Assembly: GCA_964304625.1 (NCBI GenBank)
Contig: OZ199839.1
Coordinates: 2,914,001-2,978,000, forward strand
Origin: Kudoa neothunni
Taxonomy: Eukaryota > Cnidaria
Reading direction: 5' to 3'
Length of the DNA stretch: 64,000 nt
A program made the translations under genes and the position numbers. Under the pieces are notes generated by a model, which was given only the letters and a program-made list of their open reading frames with translations, was not told the origin of the DNA and searched no databases. This document shows, piece by piece, positions 48,801-61,399 of the stretch; the first letter of the stretch is position 1, and each line of letters opens with the position of its first letter.

Positions 48801-51686
48801 AAAACTTTTATTTAAAGAATATTACTGGTCACATTTGCGCACTCGTAAACACACACGCACTGATCATTCTACACATTATCAGATTATATAACGCGATTTT
48901 AGTATCATAGATTCTTCCTAAATTGATTTTAGTTTGATATACATTAACTTTAATCACTACAAATTACATCGACTGTGCTCTTAGGGAGTAGTTCAAGCAA
49001 CTGTTTGATAATATTTATTTTCCGCATATGTGATGTCACTAAATACGATCTATCTATGGATATATGGTATATAATAATTTGATATTTTTAATTTTAACGA
49101 ATAAAGATTTATCAATTTTCCCACAATTGGAAGATCTATTAATGAGTTATATAAGGAAAAAATGTCAATTGTACATGCGTACTTTTTTACGCACACAATA
49201 TCTCTTCTAAATATATATAGAACTTTTAATTTTAATCAATTACTTCATATTTTAAAAAATTCAGATTGATTATATTCACTTAGAATGACAACTATGTACA
49301 TTTTCTCCTAATAATATCTTCGTTAGAAAATTTATTAAAGATAACTTTTAAGATTTTAATATAATTTTTGATAAATGTTTGCATATCATTATTATTTTTA
49401 TTCTTATTAAATAAATAAATGAATTTCAAAAAATTGTAAAATAATAGGATTTTGTTAAATATTAGTTAATATAAATATTTTATTACGTTAAGGTAGTTAT
49501 TTTTTATCGTTATTTCGAAATTATTTTTATAATTTGTTAGTAATTTACAAAACTCTAATAAAAATAAGAGATTCGCATAAAAATATCTTAATTAATAGAA
49601 AGATCGCTATTTGACGGTTAATTAAATTCAATTTATTTAATAGTCCCTTTTATCTAATTAATTATTTCATTGGGGTTTTCAACTGGTAATTTGCAAGAAA
49701 TTAACAAAAAATTATATACTAATAAAATCATTTCGTGTAAATATAAAAACTTAGACTGATTATTTCATAAAATAGTATGAGGTTTGCTAGCTGGTACTAA
49801 ACAACAAAATTAGAAAATTAATCAATATGAGAAGTGTTCAAAGGAAAATGAGAGTAATATCGATATCAAGTCTAACAACATTTCTACTAAAACTATTACG
49901 ATTGATTATACTTGGGTAGTAAAATTAGGTTAAATTTTAACAAATATTTTTTACACTGATCCATTTTAATAATTTTTTCCAAAAAATAACCCCCAAAATA
50001 TAAATTAGATTGGGAATAGAAAAGATAATGATTGATATTTCCTCCATATTGATATCTATTTTGAATAGCAGTTATTTACACCATGTAAATATTGTCTAAT
50101 AGTGCTCATAAATTTCCACCACATCCAGTATCATTAATTAGACGGTCAACATTTACAACTCCCTCAGAAAAGAATTCGCAGACCCCACGATTGGAAACAC
50201 AATTAGAGTTTTTTGAATTATAATTAAGTTTATACTAATTTTAAACCATAAAAAAGTTTTTCGTGACGCGCTGTAATAATGGGTTTTCATTTGTTTTAAC
50301 AAAAGTGCATTTCTAGTTATGTTTTTCATACAATTTAAAATACCAAATTTGGAGAGAAAACCTGCTAAATAACAAGGGTAACACCGTATATTTCGATTTG
50401 AATGTTAAAGTTAAGTTAGAATTTATGATTCCAAGGTTTTTATCAGATTCACAAAAATTAATAATCACAATTTATCAAACCTGAAATGATTCAAATGTGA
50501 TATTCACCTTTACAAAATCAATTCACATAAAAAGCTAATTTAGTTAATGGCAGGACCCCATCCTTAATTTAATAAATTTGCAAATAAATTCAACAATGAT
50601 AAATATTTATGCATCCTTCTTATTTTCAAATATATTTCGATGTGAAGTGTGACGTCAAATCGGCATTGATTAGGTTTAAAAAACCAATTTACTCATCAAC
50701 GTCGCTAATTTCCGCCAACAGCATCAAAAATTTCCCCACTTTTTTTTAACAGGAAACCTTAAAATTTGTGTCTTTGTAATTTTAATTAATTTACACATTT
50801 AAAATCGCAAGGATAAACTAAAGTAAATCTTCTTATTAAGATAACTTTATTTTATTAAAAGACAGTTAAAAATTTGAATTCCACTGAAATCAGGCATACT
50901 CTCTCTTAATATAACACCAAATTTAATCGATTTTTGATGTTATTATAGTCATCAATAAATAAATGAATTTTTAATATTATTTTACCCTCCTAAATTGATA
51001 GCTTAAATTAAAAGAGAAACATTTATTGCACTATTGATGTTTTTAAGTATAAAGCGTTATCAATTAGTTTGTAGAACTTCAACCCATGTGAATGTCTTTC
51101 AAAAACCTACCTTGCATAGTATCGTATAAAGGAAACCACCCAGATAAAGTATTATGAGGATAACCAATAACCAGCGGTGATAACGATATGGAAACCTAGA
51201 AGGCGTCATCCAGTAGAATCGAATAAGCAAAAATTAAGGCAACCAATACTTTTCCAATAACTTTATTAGTAGAATAAGAGTCATAGTCCATGAGTCTAAA
51301 AATATGATTATAGATTTTATGGGGATCACAGAAAAAACATAAAACAGACCTAATATGCAAGAGTTGAAGCATGAGATCGCTATCTGTAACCTACAGAGTT
51401 ACTTCAAAGTGTGAAAGCTGAAAATCTAAATCCTACCTTAAACTGAAATGTTTCTTTGCTAAAAACCGGATTCAAAGTATCCCAAACAAGTTGAGTTTTG
51501 AAATATTGCCCACAAAAATTTATCTAAAAACCAAATTTGTATAGAATCATAAATTGGCTGGCAGAATTTTAGTTTAATTCAACTCTCAAGTCCTACCTCA
51601 GCAAATGCATCTGTAAGTTCTGTATTTTTATTCATCACTGGTAGTGCTCTAGCTTCGATAACATTTAAATGCACAAACGACTCCAT
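42826..51686 (-). CDS. C2CD5: C2CD5 / CDP138, C2-domain trafficking protein
   Basis: Twenty-six exons, 974 aa (human about 1,000): 51597-51686, 51437-51523, 51350-51390, 51250-51295, 51111-51195, 47146-47369, 47024-47093, 46920-46980, 46719-46862, 46599-46657, 46443-46549, 46299-46407, 46049-46244, 44966-45049, 44830-44919, 44715-44772, 44615-44668, 44494-44568, 44265-44426, 44153-44215, 43934-44095, 43751-43882, 43410-43701, 43265-43356, 43096-43212, 42826-43050. The N-terminal C2 domain reads ARALPVMNKNTELTDAFAE, then FKTQLVWDTLNPVF and SGWFPLYDTMQG. Later landmarks: SSRSSNEARQSL, DIEGETRVIARAIGT, NWWEELRIELRRQ..GGYSEVVT, a zinc-ribbon-like pair (CFPC..CGVC), LLNALPTP, and the C-terminal repeat FINSFFDDVQEIARAYAKSL. 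In mammals the protein binds Ca2+ and lipid and helps insulin-stimulated GLUT4 vesicle fusion. A 3.7-kb intron (47370-51110) holds a MITE. Confidence 0.93.
47544..48244. mobile_element. TA-flanked MITE in C2CD5 intron
   Basis: 701 bp between TA dinucleotides (47542-47543, 48245-48246). Inverted ends: CAGTCAGTGGCTGGTTTTAC on the left and, reverse-complemented, CCGTCAGTGACAAGTTTTAC on the right. No open frame. Different termini from the 27355 family. Confidence 0.7.
48245..51110. other. Remainder of long C2CD5 intron
   Basis: Intronic AT-rich sequence on the telomere-neutral side of the MITE. No exon, RNA or element end recognised. Confidence 0.5.
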
Positions 51687-51973
51687 GCTTTGATCCTGAC
51701 GCACGCCTCATTAATGCGCAAGTTTAAATCGCTCCCCGGACACCTAGTAAAACTCTCACATCTTAATTTATTGTTTATAATCAGCGCATCATAATGTGCA
51801 GTTAATAAATAAACGAAATGTTTCGAACCACCATCATAATATGGTATTAGTAGTCGTTTGGTGGCGAGTTTGGTGGTACCATTATTATAATCAGGAATAA
51901 ATAGTGTAATTCTATGATTTTTGAGTGTTTAATGTATAATTGTTAATTAATTATTAAAATTAATTAGTTTGAG
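51687..51973. promoter_or_regulatory. Bidirectional promoter between C2CD5 and MESD
   Basis: Only 287 bp separate the two divergent start codons, so both promoters and 5' UTRs must fit here. The stretch is less AT-rich than its surroundings and carries TTTGGTGG twice (about 51858 and 51870) plus an inverted AACCACC (51837-51843). No TATA box is convincing. Function inferred from the head-to-head arrangement. Confidence 0.5.
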
Positions 51974-54900
51974 ATGTGGTGGTTGTTATTTATGCTTTTA
52001 ATGGGATCCAACTTTTGTAAACAAAAAAGCCTGGATGAATATGACGATGAAGACTACGATGAATTGTACAAACAATGGACTGTAAGTCAGTTTTTGTTTC
52101 TCTTCAATCTGTAGTGATTAATTAGTTTGTAATTGGTAGGAAAATGATGACGACCCTGTTCCTGATTTTATTGAGAACAAAAGACCTTCCAAAGAAGAAA
52201 TGATGAAAGCCGACCGCCCAGTATTAGTTGTGGTCCATCTGAGGAATAGCCGAAGCAACGAGGATGCCAAGCGCATCAGCCATCTATGGCAAACGCTGTT
52301 AGTGTCTTCAGGCAGTGACGTTCAAAGGTATTAACTTTATCATCTAATCAGCATCCGACAATTCGTAATTTTAAAATTCAAACGTTATATTTTAATCTAA
52401 AATTAAATTCTTCGGTTTCAATATAAGAAATATTAGTATAAAACTATTTTTAAAAATTTTTAATCTATTTAATCTATGCAAGTTATTTAAATTTGTTAAA
52501 TATTATAATACCTCACCTTCAGCTTATATTCTGCGTGATTGAAAGTTCCGCCTAGAATCTGACCTTGCTGATTTTATCAAAAATTACTTAAGAGTTTCTC
52601 TTCAATTAATATAAAGTGATATTTTTATAGAATAATGAGAAAAATATCAAATAATCCCTTAATGTGGATTTCACAGGATGGTTAAAATGTAGAATAAGAT
52701 CGTAACCCAAATCAGGAGCCACGAACAAAAAATAACCTGTTGATTATTTTATTTTAAGTAATTATCGGTGTTACACCACCAGTAGGCTACTTTGGGAAAT
52801 TGTTATTTGCCACCACAGTAGCAATTTCCGAGATCTATTAGTGCGGAGAACTTCTAGCCCCTCGCAATTATTTCAACAGGTTATACCACCAATTAAGCTG
52901 GTTCGAGTATAATATGCTATATTAATTCTCAAATTGAAGTTGAAAAACTCTAATTGTGATGGATTGTCATAATATATCCTTGTTGATGGTCTACTGTCTC
53001 AATTCCTTATCTATACGAATAAGAATCTCATATTTTATACAAGCATTAGCTAATTATTTGTAGAAAATGCATAACGTTATTGTCAAAAATAATTTATTAT
53101 AATTAATTCAGTCATTCCTACCATTAAATGTTCAACATATTTCATGCTAATTCGTTATGAAAAATGCAGGATTAATCTACGAACTAATTTTAATCTTTAA
53201 TAGGAAAATACGGCCATTATTCTGCATTTTAACTAACCCATGAGCTTTTTAAAACAACAAAAAATTCTATTATTGCCATTCCTATCCAATATGGGACTTA
53301 TTCAAATAATAATAATAATGACAACAACAACAACAACAACAACAATAAATATTATTATTATTATTAATTATTATATTGAGTGTTATGAATTGATAAATCG
53401 GGCAATGTTTGATTAATAATAAGCTCACATCATTAAATATGCAAGAGCTATCGCAATTACAATGGTTTTTGTATCATGCGAGTATAATTCAATTAAATTA
53501 AGGAAGTGGCTATTGGCATAGTAAATAATATTCAGATATCAATAGTTTTGATAATATTTAACCTTTTTGTTCCTAAATATTTCTTTTGTTTCGATAATTT
53601 TTTATATTAAGCAAATATTAAAATTATATACAATTCGATTTTTTTACAATAAATAATTTAAAGTTTTTTTAATCTGTCCGCTAAGCTAAGATGGTCAATG
53701 CGTATTTAATTAGGTGAGCAGATTCGCGCCGCGCATAAGAGAATTTAAAATACTCGGCGGACTATATAAGGTCGTGTAAGTCATTAAAAATCGTCACTTT
53801 AATCTCCAAATTTTTATGTCGATTAAAAACGTTTCTATACTTTTCCTCCTTATCTATATCTATAAATGCTATAAACGACAGGCAATCTATTTTAAATACT
53901 TTTACGTTTTCTTCTCTCACATATAATTATCAGAGTCCAAACTATATCCGCACATTATGAAAGTTTATTTTATGTAATTAAAATTAAAAGTCACGAGAAA
54001 AAAGTAATCCATAAAGAAGTTTTTTAAAAAATAGGGATTATCGATTCTACCTAACTTTTAGGCTCCAATCTTAATTTTCAAAATCCTTCGTTTTAATTAA
54101 TTACATCCGTGCTAACAATATAAATAATTTAGACATGAAGTAAAGTTTATTATTTTTTCATTTTTCTTTGATTTGCGAATGAAACACCGTAAATCTTTTA
54201 TATGTGGTGATTTTGATCTCGTACTTATTTCTGTTTTGGAAACTCCTGAAACAATAATATCTAATTGATTTCCCCATGTAAAATAAGTTCGGATTCATTC
54301 AAACAAAAATTATGAACAAAGGATCAAATGATAATTTTTATGCTATAGTTTATAATTGATTAAAAACATTAGAGTCAAGAAAACCGATTTATTATTGGCG
54401 ATTAAATATGTCTCAGCTTAATTTAAAAATGGTCAGTTTTATTGAGTGGGCATTTTTTCACTCAAATCTGTTACCATAACTAACAGAACAAATTGAATGC
54501 TATTACTGCAAAATCTTCTACCAACTTTTTTCCACAATTTATACAAAATTACACTATTCAGTCAACAAAAAATTGTCAAATTATTTTAATATGTGCACAT
54601 TTTCTAATGTAAACTTTGATTTACGTCTGGAATCCAATTCACATCTAGATAAGCGAAGTAGAATGATTCATGCGCTAATTTTATACGTCTATTTCTGGTA
54701 GTTATTCAGATCGTCCTTTGATTTGTCATCACAAGACCTAACGATTGTTTAACGACAATAAAAATTTATCCATTTAATTTGAATAAAATAAGAAAGCAAT
54801 AATGATGATGGAACATTTAAAATATACTTTATTTGTTAAAATGATAATTTCAACAACATTGTTAACAATTTATATGTATATCTCTGTCGCTCAACTATTA

Positions 54901-56270
54901 CCCATGGAACTAAATTCTATAACATCATTATCTCATTTTTCGAAAAATTCAGCAGGTTATCTACTATCTCTCAATAAACGAATAATTAATTTTCAAATTC
55001 TAACTACAGTCGAACCTCGATTATCCAGAAATATAGGGATTTAGCATTTTCCTTTGGGATATTGAAATTTTGGTTAAACGAAGTTCGATGAATGCGCAAG
55101 CGCAGTGGGTAAAAATTGTAGGTTGATTGCCTACTTTATTTTTCATTATTCAATGTTTGTATTATATTTTAAACCAAACTCTAATATATATATATATATA
55201 TATATATAAAGTTATACAATGTGAAAACATTAGTTTAGGTTATAGTAGTTCTAGAATCTATATCCGACGTAGCCGGCGCACGCACACCGCCAATATATTC
55301 TAGATTCTAAAAAGTGGACTATTATTATTAATTTTTTTATAATTTCCTCAAAATTTGGATATTTTAAGCTATACTATTAATAAAGTAACAATGAGGAGTA
55401 TTTTCCCAGAATTCTCCATAACGATATTTAGAATTTCCTCATTAATTAAAATATGTCATATTCCAACTATTTAATATTGATTAATGATTGTTAAAATTCA
55501 ATAAGACTTAAAAATAGAGGTGTTATGAGGAAAAAACTGATGTGTGAACATTGTTGAATTGAGCCAATTCCGTGGATAAATAAATTGGTCTTATGAATTA
55601 ACCGCTAGTTTGTGATTAAACAATCCAATAGATTCCATTTTTGTATTTTATTACTCGTGAATATAAAATATTATGTTATCTACGTTACACTATTTCTATT
55701 TCTATTTATCAAACATAAACTTAAATTGAATAAATAACGAATGTATGAATCGACAAATAGATGTAGGTGCCATTTTAACCATGCACTAATCCAGACCTTA
55801 AGTCTCAAGGTATTTTTAGCGGGAAAATTCCAGCAAAAAGTTGTTTCAGATTGCGCGGTTGTTGGAATTTCGGTTAAACAAAATTTTTCTAATTAGAATC
55901 TACATCATTTTCGAATAAACGTGGTTCGACTGTGGTCACAATCAAAGTTAAACGCATGGGACTAAATTTGTACGTGCCAACAAACACTTTTGAAATTTGA
56001 CATTAAATAATGATTTTTGCGATTTTAAACGGTTGCTGACCACCCCCTTATTTAGTTAGTATTCAATTTTTAACAATTGATGATTCTAGGTACGTGCTAG
56101 GTCACGACAAAATTATTTATTCGGTGAAACCCGGAAAAGAATTGACCAACTTGAAGCAATTTTTAAGCACCCTCCAAAGTCCTTATTGTTCCAAGTATGT
56201 TATTGATACAGAGGAGCATTCATGCGAATATAATGACGATGGTGGCGCAAAATTAGACGACGAATTATAA
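51974..56270 (+). CDS. MESD: MESD/boca, ER chaperone for LRP-type receptors
   Basis: Exons 51974-52081, 52140-52327 and 56090-56270 give 158 aa. A signal peptide (MWWLLFMLLMGSNF) is followed by an acidic stretch DEYDDEDYDELYKQW and ENKRP, then the folded MESD domain: VLVVVHLRNS, ISHLWQTLLVSSGSDVQRYV and KIIYSVKPGKEL, matching human MTVSGS..EITSLWQGSLFNANYDVQRFIVGSDRAIFMLRDG. The C-terminus ends DDEL, a KDEL-type ER-retention signal; the basic tail of vertebrate MESD is missing, making the protein short. MESD/boca folds the beta-propeller/EGF modules of LDL-receptor-family proteins, including Wnt co-receptors. The 58-nt first intron contrasts with a 3.76-kb second intron that hosts a pogo-like element. 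It converges on NOG1 with 113 bp between stop codons. Confidence 0.92.
52328..55006. other. Long MESD intron, left part
   Basis: No exon recognised. Contains a trinucleotide microsatellite at 53304-53366 and a small open frame at 54802. About 52690-52880 is less AT-rich and unexplained. Confidence 0.45.
53304..53366. repeat. Compound trinucleotide microsatellite
   Basis: (AAT)n, then (AAC)n, then (ATT)n. The AAT and ATT arms are inverted and could pair around the AAC middle. Confidence 0.9.
54802..55044 (+). CDS. Small secreted-peptide-like ORF in MESD intron
   Basis: 80 codons from ATG 54802 (a second ATG at the next codon). Residues about 8-30 are hydrophobic and could be a signal peptide (LFVKMIISTTLLTIYMYISV), then a short stretch ending LLSLNKR, a dibasic site as in peptide hormone precursors. 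The last 13 or so codons come from the terminal repeat of the pogo-like element that begins at 55007, so if the ORF is used its end is transposon-derived. No homologue recognised; it may be chance in AT-rich DNA. Confidence 0.2.
   Translation: MMMEHLKYTLFVKMIISTTLLTIYMYISVAQLLPMELNSITSLSHFSKNSAGYLLSLNKRIINFQILTTVEPRLSRNIGI
55007..55932. mobile_element. pogo/Tigger-like MITE in MESD intron
   Basis: 926 bp. Left end CAGTCGAACCTCGATTATCC after TA (55005-55006); right end, reverse-complemented, CAGTCGAACCACGTTTATTC, followed by TG where TA is expected. The CAGT..GAACCTCG(A/T)TTATCC terminus is typical of pogo-superfamily elements. A (TA)n microsatellite lies inside at about 55183-55209. No transposase frame. 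Confidence 0.7.
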
Positions 56271-56383
56271 AATCAACACATTCCACACTATTTAAATTCT
56301 ACAATCTTATAAATACAGCCTCAAAATCAAAAAATAGTTCGTCTTTGTCTAACATTGAAAAAATCTATTTTTTGTGGTGTTAT

Positions 56384-58876
56384 TTATCTTCGTGCTGTTT
56401 TTCCAGCTTTGCGTTTTCCACTCAACAAATGTTTAGGATTGAGATCGAATATATGACGATCTGCTTCACCCTTTTTGGCTAGTTTCTTGATTTTTTTCAT
56501 ATGGTGAACTTTGAGCGCATCAACTTTTTTGCTCTAAATTCGAGTTATACAAATCGAACATTTATTTCCCCTGTTAATCATCTGTATCATTAGAATACCT
56601 TGTCACCAACCACGCCACTTTTAATTTGAGTCATTTCATGTGAAAGTTGTGCGTCGGAGCGGTCTCGAATGGATCGGCTACGCGAGTTCACACTTCGAGA
56701 CAAACGCTTTCTGGGGTAATTTGCATCATCATCACCTTCCATATCAACCTCATCAATCAAAGCATTATCGGATTCTTCGTCGCTGCCATCAACATTTTTG
56801 CTCGGTTCATTGGCACGATTGATAAGGGTCTAAATAGTGTTGAAAAAAAAATCAACTGAACAACAACCACATCGACATAAGCTTACTCTTAATAAAGTGG
56901 TTTTAGGTAACGCTGCACGGCGTTGATTTTTCTTGAGCGCATGTTCCATCATAAATAATTTCTTTTCCGACTGGATCTGTCGGTTCAAATGGAACAATTG
57001 ATTTTCTTCGTGTGTAAATTGGTTCTACAAAAATAAGCACAATTAAAATATTTAAATGTTATGCGTATCAGCCATTACAATCTCATAAAAACCAGCATCC
57101 TCTCTAAGGCGTTCTTCCATCAGCAATTTTTTCAAGTTGTTGGTCACATTGGGATCCACAAAATCGATTATATTTTTTCCATCCATTATTTCGGGGATCG
57201 GATCAATTGTAGGTTCCAAAGCCTCGGTGTATTTACTGGGATGGGTGGGTGGCATTTGGGTGGGCGGTCGTTGCAAATTATCTCGTTTCTCTGGCACCGC
57301 AATATGCAGGCGATTAAGAATACCATCGAACCGTTTCGAGTGTATTTTACTCTCCACACGAGCATTCAACAATCGATCACATGCTTCCTGTTTTAGTCGC
57401 ATCACACCCTCATCGGTTAATGTGCTTAAAGGCACCATAAATACACCGGACTTTTCCAATTCGGCCAGTTGATCTTTGTTCTCTTGGGACAATTGGTCGG
57501 GGGTAACCACATCAATTTTGTTCAGACCTAGCACAACCGGTTTGTTGGCAAACAACGGCAATAAACTCTTAAAAAGATTGATCTGCTCCTCAATGGAATG
57601 ACCGCATTGCTCCGAAATATCCATCATATACAACACACAAGCATTTATATGAGCCATCGCTGTGATTGATTGCATTTCTATGGTGTTCCTATCCTCAAGT
57701 GGATGATCAAGAATACCAGGTGTATCAATAACCTATCGATAAATTACGTGGTTACGTCGTAGATCGGAAAATGGACCGGCTAAAAATTACCTGCCATCTC
57801 AAATAGTTGTAATCAGCGTGACCTACATAGAGCGATTTGGTGGTGAAAGAATACGGCTGAACTTCAACCTCCGCCCTGGTGACCTAATTTATTTTCACAT
57901 TATGACAAATCACTCAAAACTATATAAAAAAGATGAGTTCAATTCACCCACATACCTTGTTCATAAAGCTGGATTTTCCAACATTTGGGAATCTAATGTG
58001 CACGCTTGTTACTCAAAACTTTACATAAAGATCGAATCTACCCGCAAAGAATAAGAGTTCTCATGTTGGGATCGATCGAGGGTAAACGTGACATATGTTG
58101 TCGTACTAATTAAACATGTTGTAAATTGTGTGTGTGTTATGCGTGAGAGCAAATTTACCTTGTTCCAAATAGATCAAACTTGAACCAACATTTTTTATAG
58201 CTTTCATCATTCTATTAAAATAAACAAGCTTAGACATTGCGCCAAGAATATTGCTTATTTGAAGTGTACCTTCCAAGTGCAACTCTTTTAAGACATTTAC
58301 AACGATACAATGTATCGCCATATTTCAATAAACGAATATACTCTTTGGCCACACTATATTTTGAGAGTGATACAACAAAATTAAATAGACAACGCTCAAA
58401 AATTCACCAACTTGTCTATAATATTCCTTGCCATATTCACTTGGGACAATGCAATTTTATAATGATCCTTATCGTAAAGAACATTGATAAGATCGCAATA
58501 AAATGGATGTATTTCCTATGTGACAAATAATCAAAACTTCCATAAACAATCTACACACATCTATCTTAGGAAAATCTTCAATGATTTTAGTGAGACGTTC
58601 GTGACAAGTTTGTTGGGTGAATTTCACCTTTCTCATGTAAAAATCACGAATTCTTGAGACTGCAAAATGCCTTTGAATATGTAGAGTTAATTTTCGAATA
58701 CATATGACATAAGTTATTATACCGTCTTATCACAGTGGGAGTTTTACGCTGAGTTTTCGAGAGCACAAAATCTGTAAAATCCTACATAAAATTATAGTTT
58801 AATATGATAGATAACAGTCGGCCAAATCTACCTGCCATACTGGCACTGCTTGAATAGTTTTAAACGTATGAGACAT
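56384..58876 (-). CDS. GTPBP4: NOG1 / GTPBP4, nucleolar GTPase of 60S assembly
   Basis: Thirteen exons from 58876 downward: 58832-58876, 58723-58781, 58559-58670, 58412-58515, 58270-58353, 58159-58211, 58042-58105, 57956-57992, 57791-57883, 57079-57732, 56887-57024, 56599-56829, 56384-56533; 607 aa (human 634). All introns are 43-72 nt. The N-terminal helical bundle ([40 protein letters not shown]) is followed by the GTPase core: G1 [23 protein letters not shown] (switch I), G3 [19 protein letters not shown] and G4 NKID. Near the end a serine/arginine-rich stretch ([17 protein letters not shown]) and a basic tail, [20 protein letters not shown], match the family C-terminus. NOG1 binds pre-60S particles and is released before export. 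Looks intact. Confidence 0.95.
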
Positions 58877-61399
58877 TGCGATTGAGCCTAACTCGTGAGA
58901 CGATCCAATACGATAATGCTACTATGCGAGATCAGTTGGCGCATGCGATATGGGAACGGTTATCATGCTATTTTGGAGCTCAGGTTGCCAGCCACTTAAC
59001 ACATATATTCATTCATGCGGTCCGTCTGTGTTGGTTTATTATAAAATTTTAATATTTGGGCTAAAGACTAGTTATAAACAGATTTTTTTGGAGATTTGTG
59101 TATTCGATTTAATAGTCAAAATTGTTTAATTATTCATCTGTTAATTATGAGGAAAAATTTTGATGAGAATTTTTTAGTAATTATAATGAATATGCCACGG
59201 AACCGTATTGATTTTTTTCACAATTATATCCATCAACAAAAAAGCATGCCGAGAACAAATATTCAGCTCATGAAACTAAATTCTAATTTTTGACCAAAGC
59301 TTGGAGTTCGGAGTTTGGTTCGGACGGTATCGTCGTCACGTGTAATCCAATCCAATCTATATATACTTGATATCGAGAATTCTTTTTTTTTCTTGTATGA
59401 ACCAATTTGGTTATCTTATTAGATAACTTGAAATGATTTGTATGATAAATAAAACAAAATAAATGTATAACGTTGTAAAGCGATGCGTCTCTTGTGCGCA
59501 ATAAAATAATCTATTTTATTTCTTGCTCTTAGAGTAAAAGCATTGTATTGATTGAAAACTTGTGTTAAACAAGTCTTTTTAGTTTATTTATTATTTTCGC
59601 ACTTTTTATAATAACAGAACAAACATAATTCATCAATTTCTTAAATAAGTTCCTCACGAATATTAATGTTTTAAATTTATTTTATATTCTAACGACAAAA
59701 AACATACTTATTTGAATAAGATACAAATATTAAACTATTGTTTATTCTGGAAAATAAATGTTGAACGATTTCAACTGACACAAAGGAATTGGGATGTAAC
59801 ATAGTTATACCTATTATTAAATTTCATGTATGATGTGAACATTTTTTACTTTCTTTCTATTTAAACAGAATTCTGCCTTTATATAGATATTTTAAAAATT
59901 ATAACCCCCTAATATACAATTCTGTTAGTTTATGCGTAAGTTTCCGAAAATTTAATTACTTGTGCAACTTTTTCAATTTAAATTATACACAATTATATAG
60001 AAGGAAAGTTCTTAAAATAAATCGAAAGAAATTGATATGAATATCCGAATATTACGATTATTTGACAAGGTTTCGCAACCGTATTTAAGCGATTTATGGA
60101 ATGAACAAAAAATTCTAATTCTAATTGTTTTATAACATTATCGTTTGCAAAAATTTTGTTATTAAATTTTCAATACTCATAATAATCCAAGTATGGGTTT
60201 ACGGCAGAGGTCGGCGAGGGATGTTAATGATAAAGTTAATTTTTAATGTCGATCTCTTCAGAATATAAATAAGCTTAATAGCAATGTGAACTATGTCAAT
60301 TAAATATTATCCCCTTTTTCTAAATATAAAAGTGTTTAAATAAAATAAAGATTAAATTTTCACCCAGGAAGATTCCCCACCTATTTTTCTATTTTTACTG
60401 ATTGTATGATATTAGTTTTATGATCTGAATATTTGCTCTTGGTATTCTTTTTGTTGATAGATATAATCGTGAAAAAGCATGTGCAAATAGAAGATTTTCC
60501 GGAGTCACAGGTTTTATAATTGGAAGTGTCTATTGGTCCGAACAAATTGTTTTTACTTATTTAGTGGATTATTTTTAAATTTTAATGAGTCAACAAATTA
60601 TTAGAATGGATTATATATTAATGTGAAAAATATTAAAGAATTTTGTCTTTAGGAATCTGTGATATAAGGCGTTACTTAGGAAAGACCTATCCTCATCATT
60701 ATTGTAATTTATCGCTGTAAATGCTCTATTTTCTTCATAAACTTGTTTAACATTTGAATGAAATGTTTTTATGATTTTTCACCAATAGGAAATTTATTCG
60801 TTCCACGTATTGTGCAATAATAATTTTCTGATATGATATATCCGTGGTATATTCATAGTTTTAAATGCATTCACTGTTGTAATCATGTTATTTGGTATTT
60901 TCAATATTTTTGAGTTGATTTCATCCATATAAATGATTGTCGTAAACCCAAAACTTCAAATGGCGTCAAATGTCCGACATTGATATTTTTTATAATATCG
61001 GTATATAATCACTCAATTTAAATATACGTTGTGAATGTGATTTTTTTATTTGAAAATAAATCCAATTTATTGATTTATACCTAATTTAATGTCACCTAAT
61101 TAGGACACTTCACATACTCCCTTATTTAGATTTCGCATACAAACTGAATTTTGACGATACTAGTTGAAATTTAATGTTCTCAATAAAAACACTTAATTGT
61201 TACTATCCACTATAACAATTTTATTCATTTTCGTTATTAACTTCAAATTATTATTTTAAATTTAATGAAATATTGTTAAAATAAATTTTTTTATGTTTCT
61301 AAAATTTCGTTAATGTTCATTGATCAAAATCTTAATGGGTTAATATTGTTACGTTTCTTTGGAGTATGCTTGTATTTATTTATAGGTGTATTTATGCGT
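58877..61399. other. Intergenic, NOG1 upstream region
   Basis: No gene recognised. GGCGCATGCGA at about 58938-58948, 62 bp before the NOG1 ATG, matches the palindromic NRF1-type element and stands out in AT-rich DNA. Near 60205 CAGAGGTCGGCGAGGG looks like one end of a hAT-like element related to 41923, but no partner end was found. Confidence 0.4.

Noticed and set aside
57061-57472. Two plus-strand frames of 111 codons
   Set aside because: They lie opposite the NOG1 GTPase exon, whose protein is clearly conserved; shadows of that exon.
59096-59293. 65-codon plus-strand frame upstream of NOG1
   Set aside because: Composition typical of chance AT-rich frames, no motif or splice context, and begins at a non-ATG codon.
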